A stretch of DNA of 10,568 bases from positions 376,081 through 386,648 of the forward strand of contig PJRA01000428.1 in NCBI GenBank assembly GCA_016987375.1, in the 5' to 3' direction. The DNA comes from Brachionus koreanus (Eukaryota > Rotifera > Eurotatoria > Ploima > Brachionidae). This document shows positions 1 through 7,521 of the stretch, in pieces. Positions within the stretch are counted from its first letter, which is position 1; every line of letters begins with the position of its first letter. Both the position numbers and the translations under genes were made by a program. Under the pieces are notes generated by a model, which saw only the letters and a list, made by a program, of their open reading frames with translations, was not told where the DNA came from and searched no databases.

Positions 1-135
1 ATGATTTTTTAAGAATGATTTAAAACATGATTAGTTTAAAAATTTTTTTTATTTTAAAGATTAAAAAACTTAATAAATTAAAAATTGATAGTATAAATTT
101 TTAAAATTAAAAAGGTAAATTAAATAAATGTAAAT
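1..135 (+). repeat. Left arm of outer 135-bp perfect inverted repeat
   Basis: These bases are the exact reverse complement of 3244-3378, base for base by reading. The left arm begins at the first base of the window, so its true outer end is not visible. The sequence is AT-rich and non-coding. A perfect match this long in non-coding DNA implies a recent origin or recent homogenisation, as expected for terminal inverted repeats of a DNA transposon or foldback element. No target-site duplication can be tested because the left flank is missing. Confidence 0.85.
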
Positions 136-272
136 TTTGGACTCAAATACTTGCAAACATCTTCTATTTGTGGTCATATTAATTGAGTCAAAAATTTCCC
201 TTTATTTGAGTTGTTCTTCTCAAAAAATATAACTCGTTTAAAAGAAAATTAAACAGTCGTTTTCCATGTGAA

Positions 273-417
273 ACATGTATTTTTTGCTTCCAATAGAAGA
301 AAAAAAATCGATAGATTTTTTAATTAAAAACCTGAGTCGTTTTTTTTAGATTAAAATATATTCGAAAAGAATAACTACTTTGGTGACCGTACTTTCTTTT
401 ATTTGATGAAATATTGT
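273..417 (+). repeat. Left arm of inner, diverged inverted repeat
   Basis: It matches the reverse complement of 2168-2310 along its whole length with scattered substitutions and one-base indels, by eye around 85-90% identity. Shared blocks include CTTCCAATAGAAG-like, TAAAATATATTCGAAAAGAATAA and TTTATTTGATGAAATAT. It is nested inside the outer repeat but clearly more diverged, so it is older or belongs to a separate element. Confidence 0.75.
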
Positions 418-1178
418 AGTAGTCTAAACTAGTTTTTGTATTTTTATTATTTTGATATTAAAATTTTCCAAAAAATTTGTCAATTAGTTTGCTCTTTTTC
501 CAATAATCAATTAAAACAATTAAATGTTATATACTTTTTTATATTTTTGGTCTCTATTTATTTTGAATTCTTTTTATTAAAATTTTATTGATTTAATTTT
601 GGTGATGTATAAAATAAAATAGTTAACTTAAAGAAAAGAATAAGTAAAAAAAATTAGATTTATATATATTAGATTAAAAATTAGAATATGAAAAAAAGAT
701 GTAAACAATCAGAAAAATTAATTGTTATTTTTGTAAATTTACATCGTCTTAAAGGTTTTAATAAAAATATGAAACAATAATTCTCTAATAGAATTTATTT
801 TAACAACAATGAGGAATTATGGATTTTTTATATGACCATCTATCTATTAAATTTAAAATAAAATTTTTAAATAAAATTAGAAAACGATAGATTAATTTTT
901 CTCATATTATTTTCTCTGAAATTTTTTTATCATTTTGAAAAGTGTTTTATAAATTTATTTAAATAAATTATTTATTAATTCTATTTCAATCATTTAACTA
1001 TTTAATATCTGCTATTTAAATAGATTTCATTTTTCACTTTTTCACTATATCCTTATTTTAAAATTTATTCTTTTATTTAGTCATTAAATTTTTTTGAAAA
1101 TTCTAGTATTTAGATTTTTAATCTTTTTCTTCTTTAATTTTATTTAAATTTTTTCAATATTCTAAATTTTTTTTTTAG
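418..1178. other. AT-rich non-coding stretch inside the inverted-repeat compound
   Basis: No open frame of useful length or protein-like composition was found on either strand. From about 1020 to 1178 the + strand becomes strongly pyrimidine-rich and ends in a classic polypyrimidine tract plus TTTTTTTTAG. It therefore reads as the 3' part of an intron feeding the exon-like block at 1179. Nothing else recognisable was seen. Confidence 0.5.
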
Positions 1179-1351
1179 ATTCTTCAATCAATAACATAGA
1201 CAATGCGGCCGACAATACACAAAACATGATGAACGAATTCGATTTTTCATCGAATTCAGGATATTTTAACCAAAACGGAACAGAAACCTGCAACGGCTTT
1301 CATCCAGATCAATATTCGAACGAAAATGTGAATTCAAATTTCAATGTATAA
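1179..1351 (+). CDS. Orphan terminal exon-like block, Asn/Ser-rich protein tail (partial)
   Basis: The product is not recognised. The block starts right after a long pyrimidine tract ending in TTTTTTTTAG (AG at 1177-1178) and is open to TAA at 1349-1351. The first two bases (AT) complete a codon begun in an upstream exon, which implies a phase-1 intron. The remaining 56 codons read S-S-I-N-N-I-D-N-A-A-D and continue with many Asn, Gln, Ser, Phe and Tyr, a low-complexity composition typical of transcription-factor or RNA-binding-protein tails. GC content and codon variety are visibly above the surroundings. Alternatively, GTATAAGT at 1346 could be a splice donor, making this an internal exon ending at 1345. 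No upstream exon is visible in the window. The block lies between inverted repeats, so it may be a captured host exon, or the last exon of a gene that starts to the left. Confidence 0.5.
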
Positions 1352-2167
1352 GTGCAATTTTTTTTAAATATTTAAATACGTTTCCTGGTGGTAAAGTCAC
1401 TCATATTATTGTTATTGGAAAAATGTAGTAATGCAATACAAGAAGCCAAGCAAAATTGCTTTTTTTATAATATCATAATATTGTTTATTTCCTCAAAGTT
1501 TTGATTTGTTTTATGTCGACGAAAAAAAGAAGGCTTTAGATTCGTTTTCCATCACCTTTTTTTTTATTTTTAATAATTTACTATTTATTAATCATATGAA
1601 TTTATTTTTAATATGAAAGAAAATAAAATAAATTTGAAAAAAATTATTTTAAAAAAAATATGCTTTTAATCAATAAATAAAAATCTAACGCAAACGTAAA
1701 AGTTCATTTTTCATAGGATTCATAATTTAATTAAATGCTTTTCTATTTATATTTGGCATTTTTAAAACAAAATTACAGTCATTTTGTAATAATCCGAGAT
1801 CATTGTAATTATTAGTTCCAACTTTTTAAGATTCGAACCAGCTTTGTACATTCTCCTAGGCATTTTGAATGTTGACTAATTTTATTTTATCTCTAAAAGT
1901 GACCTAGAATGGTTGGATTTTCTGTTTGAAAAAAGTTCTCTTTCCATAATAAATTTTATCTTAATTATTTTCAATCTTAACATCTCTTAATTTCGAAAAA
2001 TTAAACTCGATTTAATTGATTACATTTTTTTAAATTTTCAAAATACCTTCTCATATTCATCTCATCTTGATTTCTCTTCTAATCCTGCATAAAAAGCCTA
2101 TATTAATCAGTTCTGAACGTTTTATTAAATTTAGGCGAAGTTTCACTGCTGCAAAATTAGAAATAAC
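1352..2167. other. AT-rich non-coding stretch after the orphan exon
   Basis: If 1179-1351 is a terminal exon, the first part of this stretch is its 3' UTR. AATAAA-type hexamers occur from about 1625 but are too common in this composition to be diagnostic. Bases 1800-1930 are slightly less AT-biased, but all six frames are quickly closed. No RNA gene was seen. Confidence 0.4.
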
Positions 2168-2310
2168 CATATTTCATCAAATAAAAACAAGTACGGTCAT
2201 CAAAGTGTTTATTCTTTTCGAATATATTTTAGTCTAAAAAAGTAACTCAGGTTTTAATTAAAAAATCTATTGATATTTTTTCTTCTATTGGAAACAAAAA
2301 AATAAATGTT
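2168..2310 (-). repeat. Right arm of inner, diverged inverted repeat
   Basis: This is the partner of 273-417. It ends at 2310, almost exactly where the nested element with ACGGCAAAATG ends begins (2313). That suggests the nested element landed at or beside the end of this arm. A reading frame runs through the arm, but its partner arm does not keep it, so the arm is not treated as coding. Confidence 0.75.
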
Positions 2311-2348
2311 TTACGGCAAAATGAAAATAATTTGGGTAAATGTTTTTC

Positions 2349-2476
2349 TGTCAAATTTTTCAAAGATATGTCAAATTAAAAAAAAATTGTTTTGTCAAAT
2401 TTTATTTAATGATTGGTCAAGTTTTAAAAAATCAAATTTTATTTTTTTTGTCAAATTTTTCAAAGAAATGTCAAAT
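2349..2476 (+). repeat. Left subterminal TGTCAAAT array with 100-bp internal duplication
   Basis: It contains five TGTCAAAT sites (2349, 2369, 2393, 2449, 2469) and a variant GGTCAAGT at 2415. The pair at 2349/2369 and the pair at 2449/2469 share the same 20-bp spacing and the same intervening TTTTCAAAGA, so the block was duplicated with a 100-bp period. A reading frame crosses this stretch but is low-complexity Lys/Phe/Ile and is not credible as a gene. Confidence 0.6.
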
Positions 2477-2549
2477 TAAACATTATAAAATATATTTAAA
2501 AAAAAAGAGAAGAAAATTTAAGAAAAGGAGTAAAAAAGGTTAAACTTAC

Positions 2550-2787
2550 TTTACCAATGCTTTAGCCATTTTCCTGGGTCTCCCAGCACTTGCGACTTGA
2601 CCCAAAGTTAGACACCATGATTCTTTCGGGAACTCATAAAATAGTCGTTCGCGATAAGCAATTCCGATGATTTTCTTAGCTTTAGCTATAGCATGTTCCG
2701 AAACAACACAAATGTCTTCAGCGTCAATAACGGTGTCTTGATCTTCATTGTTACGTTTAGCCAGATTTCTAGCATTCCAGATTTGAC
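2550..2787 (-). pseudogene. Exon-like block of unknown protein, probably captured by the nested element
   Basis: On the - strand the frame is open from about 2818 down to a stop at 2546-2548. Within it about 75 codons have normal amino-acid diversity and a GC content far above the flanks. The protein reads I-W-N-A-R-N-L-A-K, then an acidic stretch, a helix-like segment rich in Ala/Lys/Ile, F-P-K-E-S-W-C-L-T, and ends G-R-P-R-K-M-A-K-A-L-V. GRPRK resembles an AT-hook core, which is only suggestive. A good splice donor (AA|GTAAGT, GT at 2549-2548) ends the block just before the stop. The upstream acceptor is unclear; GCTAG near 2767 is one option. It lies between the element's motif arrays with no other exon of a parent gene, which fits capture of a host exon by a Pack-type element. 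The family is not recognised, and it could instead be a remnant of the element's own gene. Confidence 0.45.
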
Positions 2788-2867
2788 ACTTTCTTTTCTT
2801 AAATTTGACATATATTTATTTTATTTGACGAATTAAAATTTGATGAACTTATTTGACATTTATTTTA

Positions 2868-2907
2868 TTTATTATTATTATTTATTATTATTATTATTAT
2901 TATTTAT
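2868..2907. repeat. Imperfect TTA microsatellite
   Basis: This is a run of TTA units interrupted by TTTA units, lying within the right arm of the nested element between two ATTTGACA motifs. It probably arose by replication slippage and has no coding content. Confidence 0.8.
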
Positions 2908-3024
2908 TTGTAATTTCTTCTTATATAATGATTATTTGACACCTTTAAGAAAACTTTGACATTAATTTAATTAATTTGATGTTTGATATTTGACAATTAA
3001 AAATTTGACGCTATCATGCGGCCA

Positions 3025-3179
3025 AATAATTTTATATTTTTACATTTTCATATTTTAGGTTATTTGTGCAATATTTAAGAAAATTTTTGCTTACCAAATA
3101 AATTGGGGGTGTTTTTTTAATTTTCTGAAAAATTGTACAAAAAATCTAAAATATCAAAATGTAAAAATGTAAAATTATT
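3025..3179. repeat. Subterminal stem-loop, 35-bp arms
   Basis: Bases 3025-3059 pair with 3145-3179 with about three mismatches. The right arm overlaps the terminal inverted repeat of the nested element. The loop of about 85 bp has no coding potential. It is likely structural to the element's right end, or the footprint of a smaller foldback. Confidence 0.6.
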
Positions 3180-3198
3180 TTCATTTTGCCGTTTTACA

Positions 3199-3232
3199 GG
3201 CATTGTGAAATTTCATAGAAAACTTCCAATAC
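3199..3232 (+). repeat. Relic end of the foldback family seen at 6949-7291
   Basis: It starts GGCATTGTGAAATTTCAT and aligns without gaps, with about five differences in 34 bases, to the terminal sequence of the foldback element downstream of copy A, read from its right end. Only one end is present. It sits immediately outside the nested element's right terminus, so an older copy of this family may have been broken by later insertions. Confidence 0.5.
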
Positions 3233-3243
3233 AAATGTCTTAG

Positions 3244-3378
3244 ATTTACATTTATTTAATTTACCTTTTTAATTTTAAAAATTTATACTATCAATTTTTA
3301 ATTTATTAAGTTTTTTAATCTTTAAAATAAAAAAAATTTTTAAACTAATCATGTTTTAAATCATTCTTAAAAAATCAT
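3244..3378 (-). repeat. Right arm of outer 135-bp perfect inverted repeat
   Basis: This is the partner of bases 1-135. Homology stops at 3243/136, where the two sides become CTAAGAC and TTTGGAC when read in the same sense. If these arms are transposon ends, the element is at least 3.4 kb including later insertions, and 3379 onwards may be host flank. It could also be an inverted duplication unrelated to transposition. Confidence 0.85.
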
Positions 3379-4353
3379 TTATATTTTATAAAAAAATTAT
3401 TTTTCGTAAGTAGACATCGTAATCCATTGTAAATTTAACTGTACAAATTTTATTTTCAATTTATTGTCATGAATCAAAATTTTAAAATCATTTATTTATT
3501 AACACTCTTAAAATAAAAACACTCACTGTGGAATTTTTCAAGCATCATTAATTTTTTAATATCATCAATTAGTTTTATTCTTGAATAAGCTTGAATTATT
3601 TAATACAATTTTATTAGTTTGACAAAAGTAAGCCTGAAAAATTTTTAGAAATAACTTTTAGCTGATCGTCTAAAAATTTATTATTTTTTTTAGTAAAAAA
3701 TGTTTTCTAATTTGTGTTTTATATATTATATATGTTAAGAATTTTCATTTAAAATAATTATCAATCTTAAAGTCGATATTAAAAATCTAATTTTTAACAT
3801 AATAATATCTTTAATTAATCTATTTATTTTTGTGTTAAATTAAAACTGTTATAGGCTTAAAAAATCGCCTGATTTAGACGATACGAAATTTTTGTTTGAA
3901 ATCTAGGATTTTGCACAAAACTTATATAGTGTATGCAATATTTTCATCTATTAATTTTGAAAAAATCAAGAATTAATAAACATAATAAATTGATTTTTTT
4001 TTTCAATATTAGAAAAATTTACTAAAATATCAATCAGTTTAGCTATTTAAAGCTAACTATAAATACCTTGAAGTTTATGAAAAGAAAAAAGCAAATAACA
4101 AGTGCCTTATCAGCTTAATTGCAGCTATAATTTATTTGAAATTATCATTTAATGTTAATAATAGACCCATAATTTATAACTAGTGTAAGCCAATATTTAT
4201 TTCAATAATTAAGTTTTGTTTTAATTTATTAAAATTTATTTTCATATTGCAATTTATTGTTCTAGAAGAATTTGCTTAAAATTCTTCGCAAAATAATTTT
4301 CTCTATTCAAATTTTTTCCTTTTTTGTTTTAGAAAATAAATACTTTATTCTAG
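3379..4353. other. AT-rich upstream region of the calcineurin B gene
   Basis: No open frame or RNA gene was seen. Candidate promoter elements are weak because of composition. TATAAATA lies at 4058-4065. A possible 5' UTR donor AGT|GTAAGCC sits at 4185, and TTATTCTAG at 4345-4353 is a good acceptor. Together these would allow a transcript starting near 4090 with one 5' UTR intron of 169 bp, but none of it is proven. Confidence 0.4.
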
Positions 4354-4362
4354 ACGGCAAAA
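4341..4362 (+). promoter_or_regulatory. Splice acceptor nine bases upstream of the calcineurin B start codon
   Basis: TACTTTATTCTAG ends at 4353 and is followed by ACGGCAAAA and then ATG at 4363. The acceptor resembles those of introns 1 and 2 of the same gene (CTTCTAG). It can be read as the 3' end of a 5' UTR intron (possible donor at 4185) or as a spliced-leader trans-splice site. Spliced leaders are known in several invertebrate groups, including bdelloid rotifers, nematodes and flatworms. The AAAA before the ATG gives a favourable initiation context. Confidence 0.5.
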
Positions 4363-5045
4363 ATGGGCAATGATCTTCAATATCCCCTTGACTACTCCAA
4401 TTGTAAGTGCTAGTAATTTTTGTCTGGTTTAGCTTAAATTTGCCTTCTAGTTGAGTCTGAGGAAATTAAACGGTTGGGCAAGCGTTTCAAAAAGCTCGAT
4501 ATTGACAATTCTGGCGCACTAAGTAAAGAAGAATTCATGCAAATACACGAGCTGCAGCAAAATCCACTGGTGCAGCGAGTGATAGATTTGTTTGATCAGG
4601 ATGGAAATGGGGAAATAGACTTCAAGGAATTTATAGAGGGCATATCTCAGTTTAGTGTGAAGGGTGACAAGGACGCCAAGCTAAAATGTAAAAAAAATAC
4701 TTAAATTTCTAGTCAAATACCATCAATTTGTAATTATTTTCTTCTAGTTGCGTTCAAAGTGTACGACATGGACAAGGACGGATACATATCCAATGGCGAA
4801 TTGTTTGCAGTTTTGAAAATGATGGTAGGCAACAACCTTAAAGACACCCAATTGCAGCAAATTGTTGATAAAACTATAATAAACGCTGATAAAGATGGTG
4901 ATGGAAAAATTAATTATGAAGGTAATTTAATTAAAATAAAAACTATGAATAATTTATTTAATGTTTGTTTTGCTAAGAATTTTGTGCAGTGGTCGGCGAT
5001 GCATTGAGTACAGACATACACCAAAAAATGACAATTCAAATCTAA
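4363..5045 (+). CDS. PPP3R1: Calcineurin subunit B (Ca2+-binding regulatory subunit of protein phosphatase 2B)
   Basis: This subunit binds calcineurin A and, with Ca2+/calmodulin, activates the Ser/Thr phosphatase that dephosphorylates targets such as NFAT-type factors. Four exons are joined: 4363-4402, 4451-4687, 4748-4921 and 4978-5045, giving 172 residues (vertebrate form 170). The introns are 48, 60 and 56 bp, all GT-AG and all phase 1, and split Phe14, Phe93 and Glu151. The splices are fixed by the conserved reading through [28 protein letters not shown] and NYEEFCAVVG. All four EF-hand loops keep their acidic ligands: [12 protein letters not shown] (30-41), [12 protein letters not shown] (62-73), [12 protein letters not shown] (99-110) and [12 protein letters not shown] (140-151). 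MGN at the start provides Gly2 for N-myristoylation. The segment [18 protein letters not shown] (119-136) matches animal calcineurin B. The C-terminus reads [14 protein letters not shown], about three residues longer than vertebrate VVGGLDIHKKM. It appears intact and functional. Confidence 0.97.
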
Positions 5046-5101
5046 AGAATGATGAAATTTTAATGAACAACTATTTATACCTCTTTGTTAAATAGACTTA
5101 G

Positions 5102-5130
5102 ATTAAAATTTATTCATGTTTTTCTTTATT
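5102..5130 (+). promoter_or_regulatory. Possible polyadenylation signal of calcineurin B
   Basis: ATTAAA at 5102-5107 is followed by a T-rich stretch (TTTTTCTTTATTT), giving a 3' UTR of roughly 75-90 bases. Two canonical AATAAA copies lie much farther on at 5445-5456. In DNA this AT-rich the hexamer has little specificity, so the choice is tentative. Confidence 0.3.
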
Positions 5131-5319
5131 TAATTAGGGTCGTAAATTAAACTGATAGAGAGTTATGTCAAATTGAATTTTTTTTCTTCTAAGGCCCTAT
5201 ATTTATCCAGATCTGACTAGTTTTGACGTTTAGAATTTTTAATTTTTTTTTATGACATTTTTATTTCGACGAGCTCATTTAACTTTGTGAACAGTATAAT
5301 AACTATAATTATATTTGAC

Positions 5320-5366
5320 TACCATGCTTAATAAGTCTTTGAAAAAACGAGCAATTAAACATGGTA
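5320..5366. repeat. Stem-loop in the calcineurin B 3' flank
   Basis: TACCATGCTTAAT pairs with ATTAAACATGGTA with one mismatch around a loop of about 19 bases. The arms have a more balanced base composition than the surroundings, so chance pairing is less likely than for pure A/T hairpins. Its role is unknown. Confidence 0.45.
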
Positions 5367-5941
5367 ATGCTCTAAGTGTAAATTTTTTAAAACTAGTAAA
5401 ATTACTATTTAATTCGAATGGCTTCAATTATTATTTGATTATTTAATAAAAATAAATTAAATCTTACCAATTTATTTTGTTCTATTGACTTCATTTTCCA
5501 ATCCAAGATAAGAAATAGTCTTTTTATTTTGAGAAAAAAAAATTTTTCCATCAATACATAAATTTTTTTTATTATCCAAAATTAATAAATAACATTTAAT
5601 TCTTTACTTAATGACGTAAATAGCTATCTGTTCAAATATTAGTCGATTAGAATGTATTTGATTATTTTAAAGCTTTTGATTTATTTAAATTCATAAAGGA
5701 TATTTTATAAAATTTCAACATTGACGCAATAGATTTTTTTTTCTTAATTTAGAGAATTAATTTTTTAATTGAAAATACATTTGTTCCATAATTGCATTAT
5801 TTATTCGAAAGAATATACAAAGCTTAAATCTTTTCAGACAAAATTTTTAATCAAAAAGTCAATTTTTTTTAAATTATCGATAATCAATCAATTTAAATTT
5901 TTAATTAAAATAAATTATGTGATCAGTATATATTTTGAGCT

Positions 5942-6191
5942 TCAAACTAGCATTCTACTCATTGAATTTTGTACCCTAGAATCAATAATTTCCTTTTTGA
6001 CTCTACCAAATACATTACTTATTTTTAGAAAGCTGTTGATTCTCTGTAAGACTTTGTTAAGATTTTTCAAAAGGATTTATTTATGACTATTATTTTCTGT
6101 ATATTTTATTTTTGTTAACAGAATCTTCATTTTCATGTTCGAACTTGGAATCTTGGCCTTGTTTGGTTGAACTTTCAAATTGGTAATTTTG
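5942..6191 (-). CDS. Possible two-exon 3' end of an unknown small gene
   Basis: This is a weak candidate. On the - strand an exon-like block runs 6191-6120 (24 codons, Q-N-Y-Q-F-E-S-S-T-K to E-N-E-D-S) after an acceptor CAGCTCTAG. A second block, 6043-5942, runs from an acceptor TCTTACAG to TGA (33 codons, starting R-I-N-S-F-L-K and ending S-M-S-R-M-L-V). Removing 6119-6044 (76 bp, donor GTTAAC, acceptor TTACAG) joins them in phase 0. The amino-acid mix is hydrophilic and protein-like and GC is above background. Weak points are the non-standard donor and the lack of a clear first exon. An ATG at 6235 opens 20 codons in another frame. It could be a decayed copy of a gene elsewhere. No family is recognised. 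Confidence 0.25.
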
Positions 6192-6477
6192 CTAGAGCTG
6201 GATTTTGATCATTTGGATTAGAAAAATCAGAAACCATAATAAATAAATTTAATTGAGTCATTGTTTCTTATTTTTAACAAAATGGATATCAAGAAATTTA
6301 TAATAAACTGAAATCGATTAATTTTGGGGATTAAGAGATTAAAAAAAATTGAACTTATAATATTGTTCTCTAAAATTTAATTAAATAAAACTACTTTAAT
6401 TTAAATATTTCTTAACAAGTTTTTGCGAGGAATAAGAAATAAAAAAATAAAAAATTACAACAAATTTTTTTTTAAAA

Positions 6478-6902
6478 TGGACAAAATAATTGTCTACACC
6501 AAAGAAGTGAATTATTAGATTTCAGATTATTATTTGATATTAAATAAAACTAAACACAAAGTTTTAAATTGAGAACAAAAGCAATCTATTAAGTATTAAT
6601 TATGAAAAATATATTTTTTGAAAATGTCTCATTAACTCAAGTAGACGTTAACAAACCTAAAACAGTAAATGATTGCATTTTACAGCTAAATGAAAATGCA
6701 AATTTAAAATCAATTCATTTTATAAGTAAAAATTTCCAAATTTTTTAAATTAATTTTTGATATTTAATATTTAATAAAGAGGATCAAGAAGAAATTCTTG
6801 TTAAAGAAATAAAACTTCCTGTTCAAATTCAAACCATAGAATCTTGTTATATGCTCTCAATTACCAATTTCAACATTCAAATATACTTTGCTTGTTTATC
6901 AG
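6478..6902 (+). pseudogene. Copy A of the unknown repeated gene, truncated and nonsense-bearing
   Basis: It is homologous to copy C from its ATG (after a T tract) through the end of exon 2. The first 10 codons match closely (MDKIIVYTKE). Codon 14 is TAG where copy C has CAG, and further on indels and stops destroy the frame. From 6665 the match to copies B and C becomes almost perfect. Intron 1 (GTAAAAATTTCC to TTTAATAAAG) ends at 6779, exon 2 is 6780-6902 and is open, and its donor TCAG|GTATTTC is kept. No exon 3 follows; homology to copy C intron 2 fades at about 6940, where a foldback element is inserted. This copy cannot make the copy C protein. Confidence 0.8.
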
Positions 6903-6940
6903 GTATTTCTTTTTAAATTCAAAATTTAAAATCCGTGATG

Positions 6941-7299
6941 TTAAGAAAGGACATTGTGAATTTTCATGCAAAATTTTCAATACAAAAATTAAAAAATTTT
7001 ATAACTTTTGTTCTAAAGGCCCAAATTTGTTCTGCTGTTGAAACAAAGTGAAACAACTGTTGTTTCACCTACTGCTGAAGTCTGCAAAATCTCTGCAAAA
7101 TTTGACTCAATATAAAAATATTGAAAATAAATCATAATTAATTTGCACAGATTTTGCAGACCTCTACAGTAGGTTAAACAACAATTATTTCACTTTGTTT
7201 CAACAGCAGAACAAATTTTGGCCTTTAGAACAAAAGTTATAAAATCTTTTAATTTTTGTATTGAAAATTTTGTATGAAAATTCACATTGCCTTAAGAAA
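6941..7299. mobile_element. hAT-like foldback MITE with 8-bp target duplication
   Basis: The element (6949-7291, 343 bp) has arms of about 155 bp (6949-7103 and 7140-7291) that pair almost end to end, leaving a loop of about 36 bp. The ends read GGACATTGTGAATTTTC on the left and, reversed, GGCAATGTGAATTTTC on the right. It is flanked by a perfect 8-bp direct repeat TTAAGAAA (6941-6948, 7292-7299), the target-site length of hAT transposons. There is no coding capacity; an open frame crossing the left arm is not a gene. It is inserted in what corresponds to intron 2 of copy A. The TTAA inside the duplication could suggest a piggyBac-type TTAA site, but the full 8-bp match favours hAT. Confidence 0.8.
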
Positions 7300-7521
7300 A
7301 AGACTATTTGTATTTAAAAGTTTAAAATTGAATAGAAAAATAATTGAATATCCTTAAAATTAATATTTAAAATCAAAGCTATTTATTTTTTTATAATAAA
7401 AAAAATGCTGTCCTTTATTTTTGTTTTTTAAAACGTTTCTTTATTTTATTTAATTCTGTGAAGAAGTTTTTTCGAAAAATTTGTGATTCTAAATATTGAT
7501 AATTATAAAATTTTTTTTTAA

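Larger units (their letters stand above)
2313..3192. mobile_element. Nested non-autonomous DNA element with 21-bp TIRs and subterminal motif arrays
   Basis: Bases 2313-2333 are the exact reverse complement of 3172-3192. The end sequence begins ACGGCAAAATGAAAA. Inside the left end TGTCAAAT occurs at 2349, 2369, 2393, 2449 and 2469. Inside the right end the mirror motif ATTTGACA or a one-base variant occurs at 2781, 2803, 2823, 2851, 2934, 2954, 2988 and 3003. Opposed arrays of a short motif next to the termini are the usual layout of transposase-binding sites in cut-and-paste elements such as hAT and MULE types. No transposase is present, so it would depend on one supplied elsewhere. The flanks share only a few T residues, so no convincing target-site duplication was identified. 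The element appears inserted beside the inner inverted-repeat arm ending at 2310. Its superfamily is not determined. Confidence 0.6.
5046..5941. other. AT-rich 3' flank of calcineurin B, no convincing gene
   Basis: The start is the calcineurin B 3' UTR. The stretch holds an imperfect stem-loop at 5320-5366 and two AATAAA copies at 5445-5456. The + strand has an open frame from 5769 running past this stretch to 6086, but it is almost entirely Ile, Leu, Phe, Lys and Ser, as random AT-rich sequence gives. It is also contradicted by a better-looking pair of exon-like blocks on the opposite strand. Nothing else was found. Confidence 0.45.

Noticed and set aside
2134..2247. Acceptor-like TTTAG followed by an open stretch on the + strand
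   Set aside because: The open stretch crosses the inner inverted-repeat arm, and the partner arm does not preserve the frame or its stop, so coding is unlikely.
2340..2543. Open frame of 67 codons on the + strand
   Set aside because: It runs through the TGTCAAAT array and homopolymers and gives Lys/Phe-rich low complexity, so the repeat explains it.
4058..4065. TATAAATA as the calcineurin B TATA box
   Set aside because: It is not listed as a feature because TATA-like octamers are expected by chance in this composition and no transcription start is known.
5769..6086. Open frame of 105 codons on the + strand, hydrophobic
   Set aside because: Its composition is what AT-rich random DNA gives (Ile, Leu, Phe, Lys, Ser), it has no recognisable motif, and the opposite strand carries better exon-like blocks.
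6844..7041. Open frame of 65 codons on the + strand
   Set aside because: It starts inside exon 2 of copy A in a different frame and ends inside the foldback element arm.
6941..7299. piggyBac-type insertion at TTAA
   Set aside because: The direct repeat extends to eight bases (TTAAGAAA) on both sides and the ends do not start with CC, so a hAT-type origin fits better.
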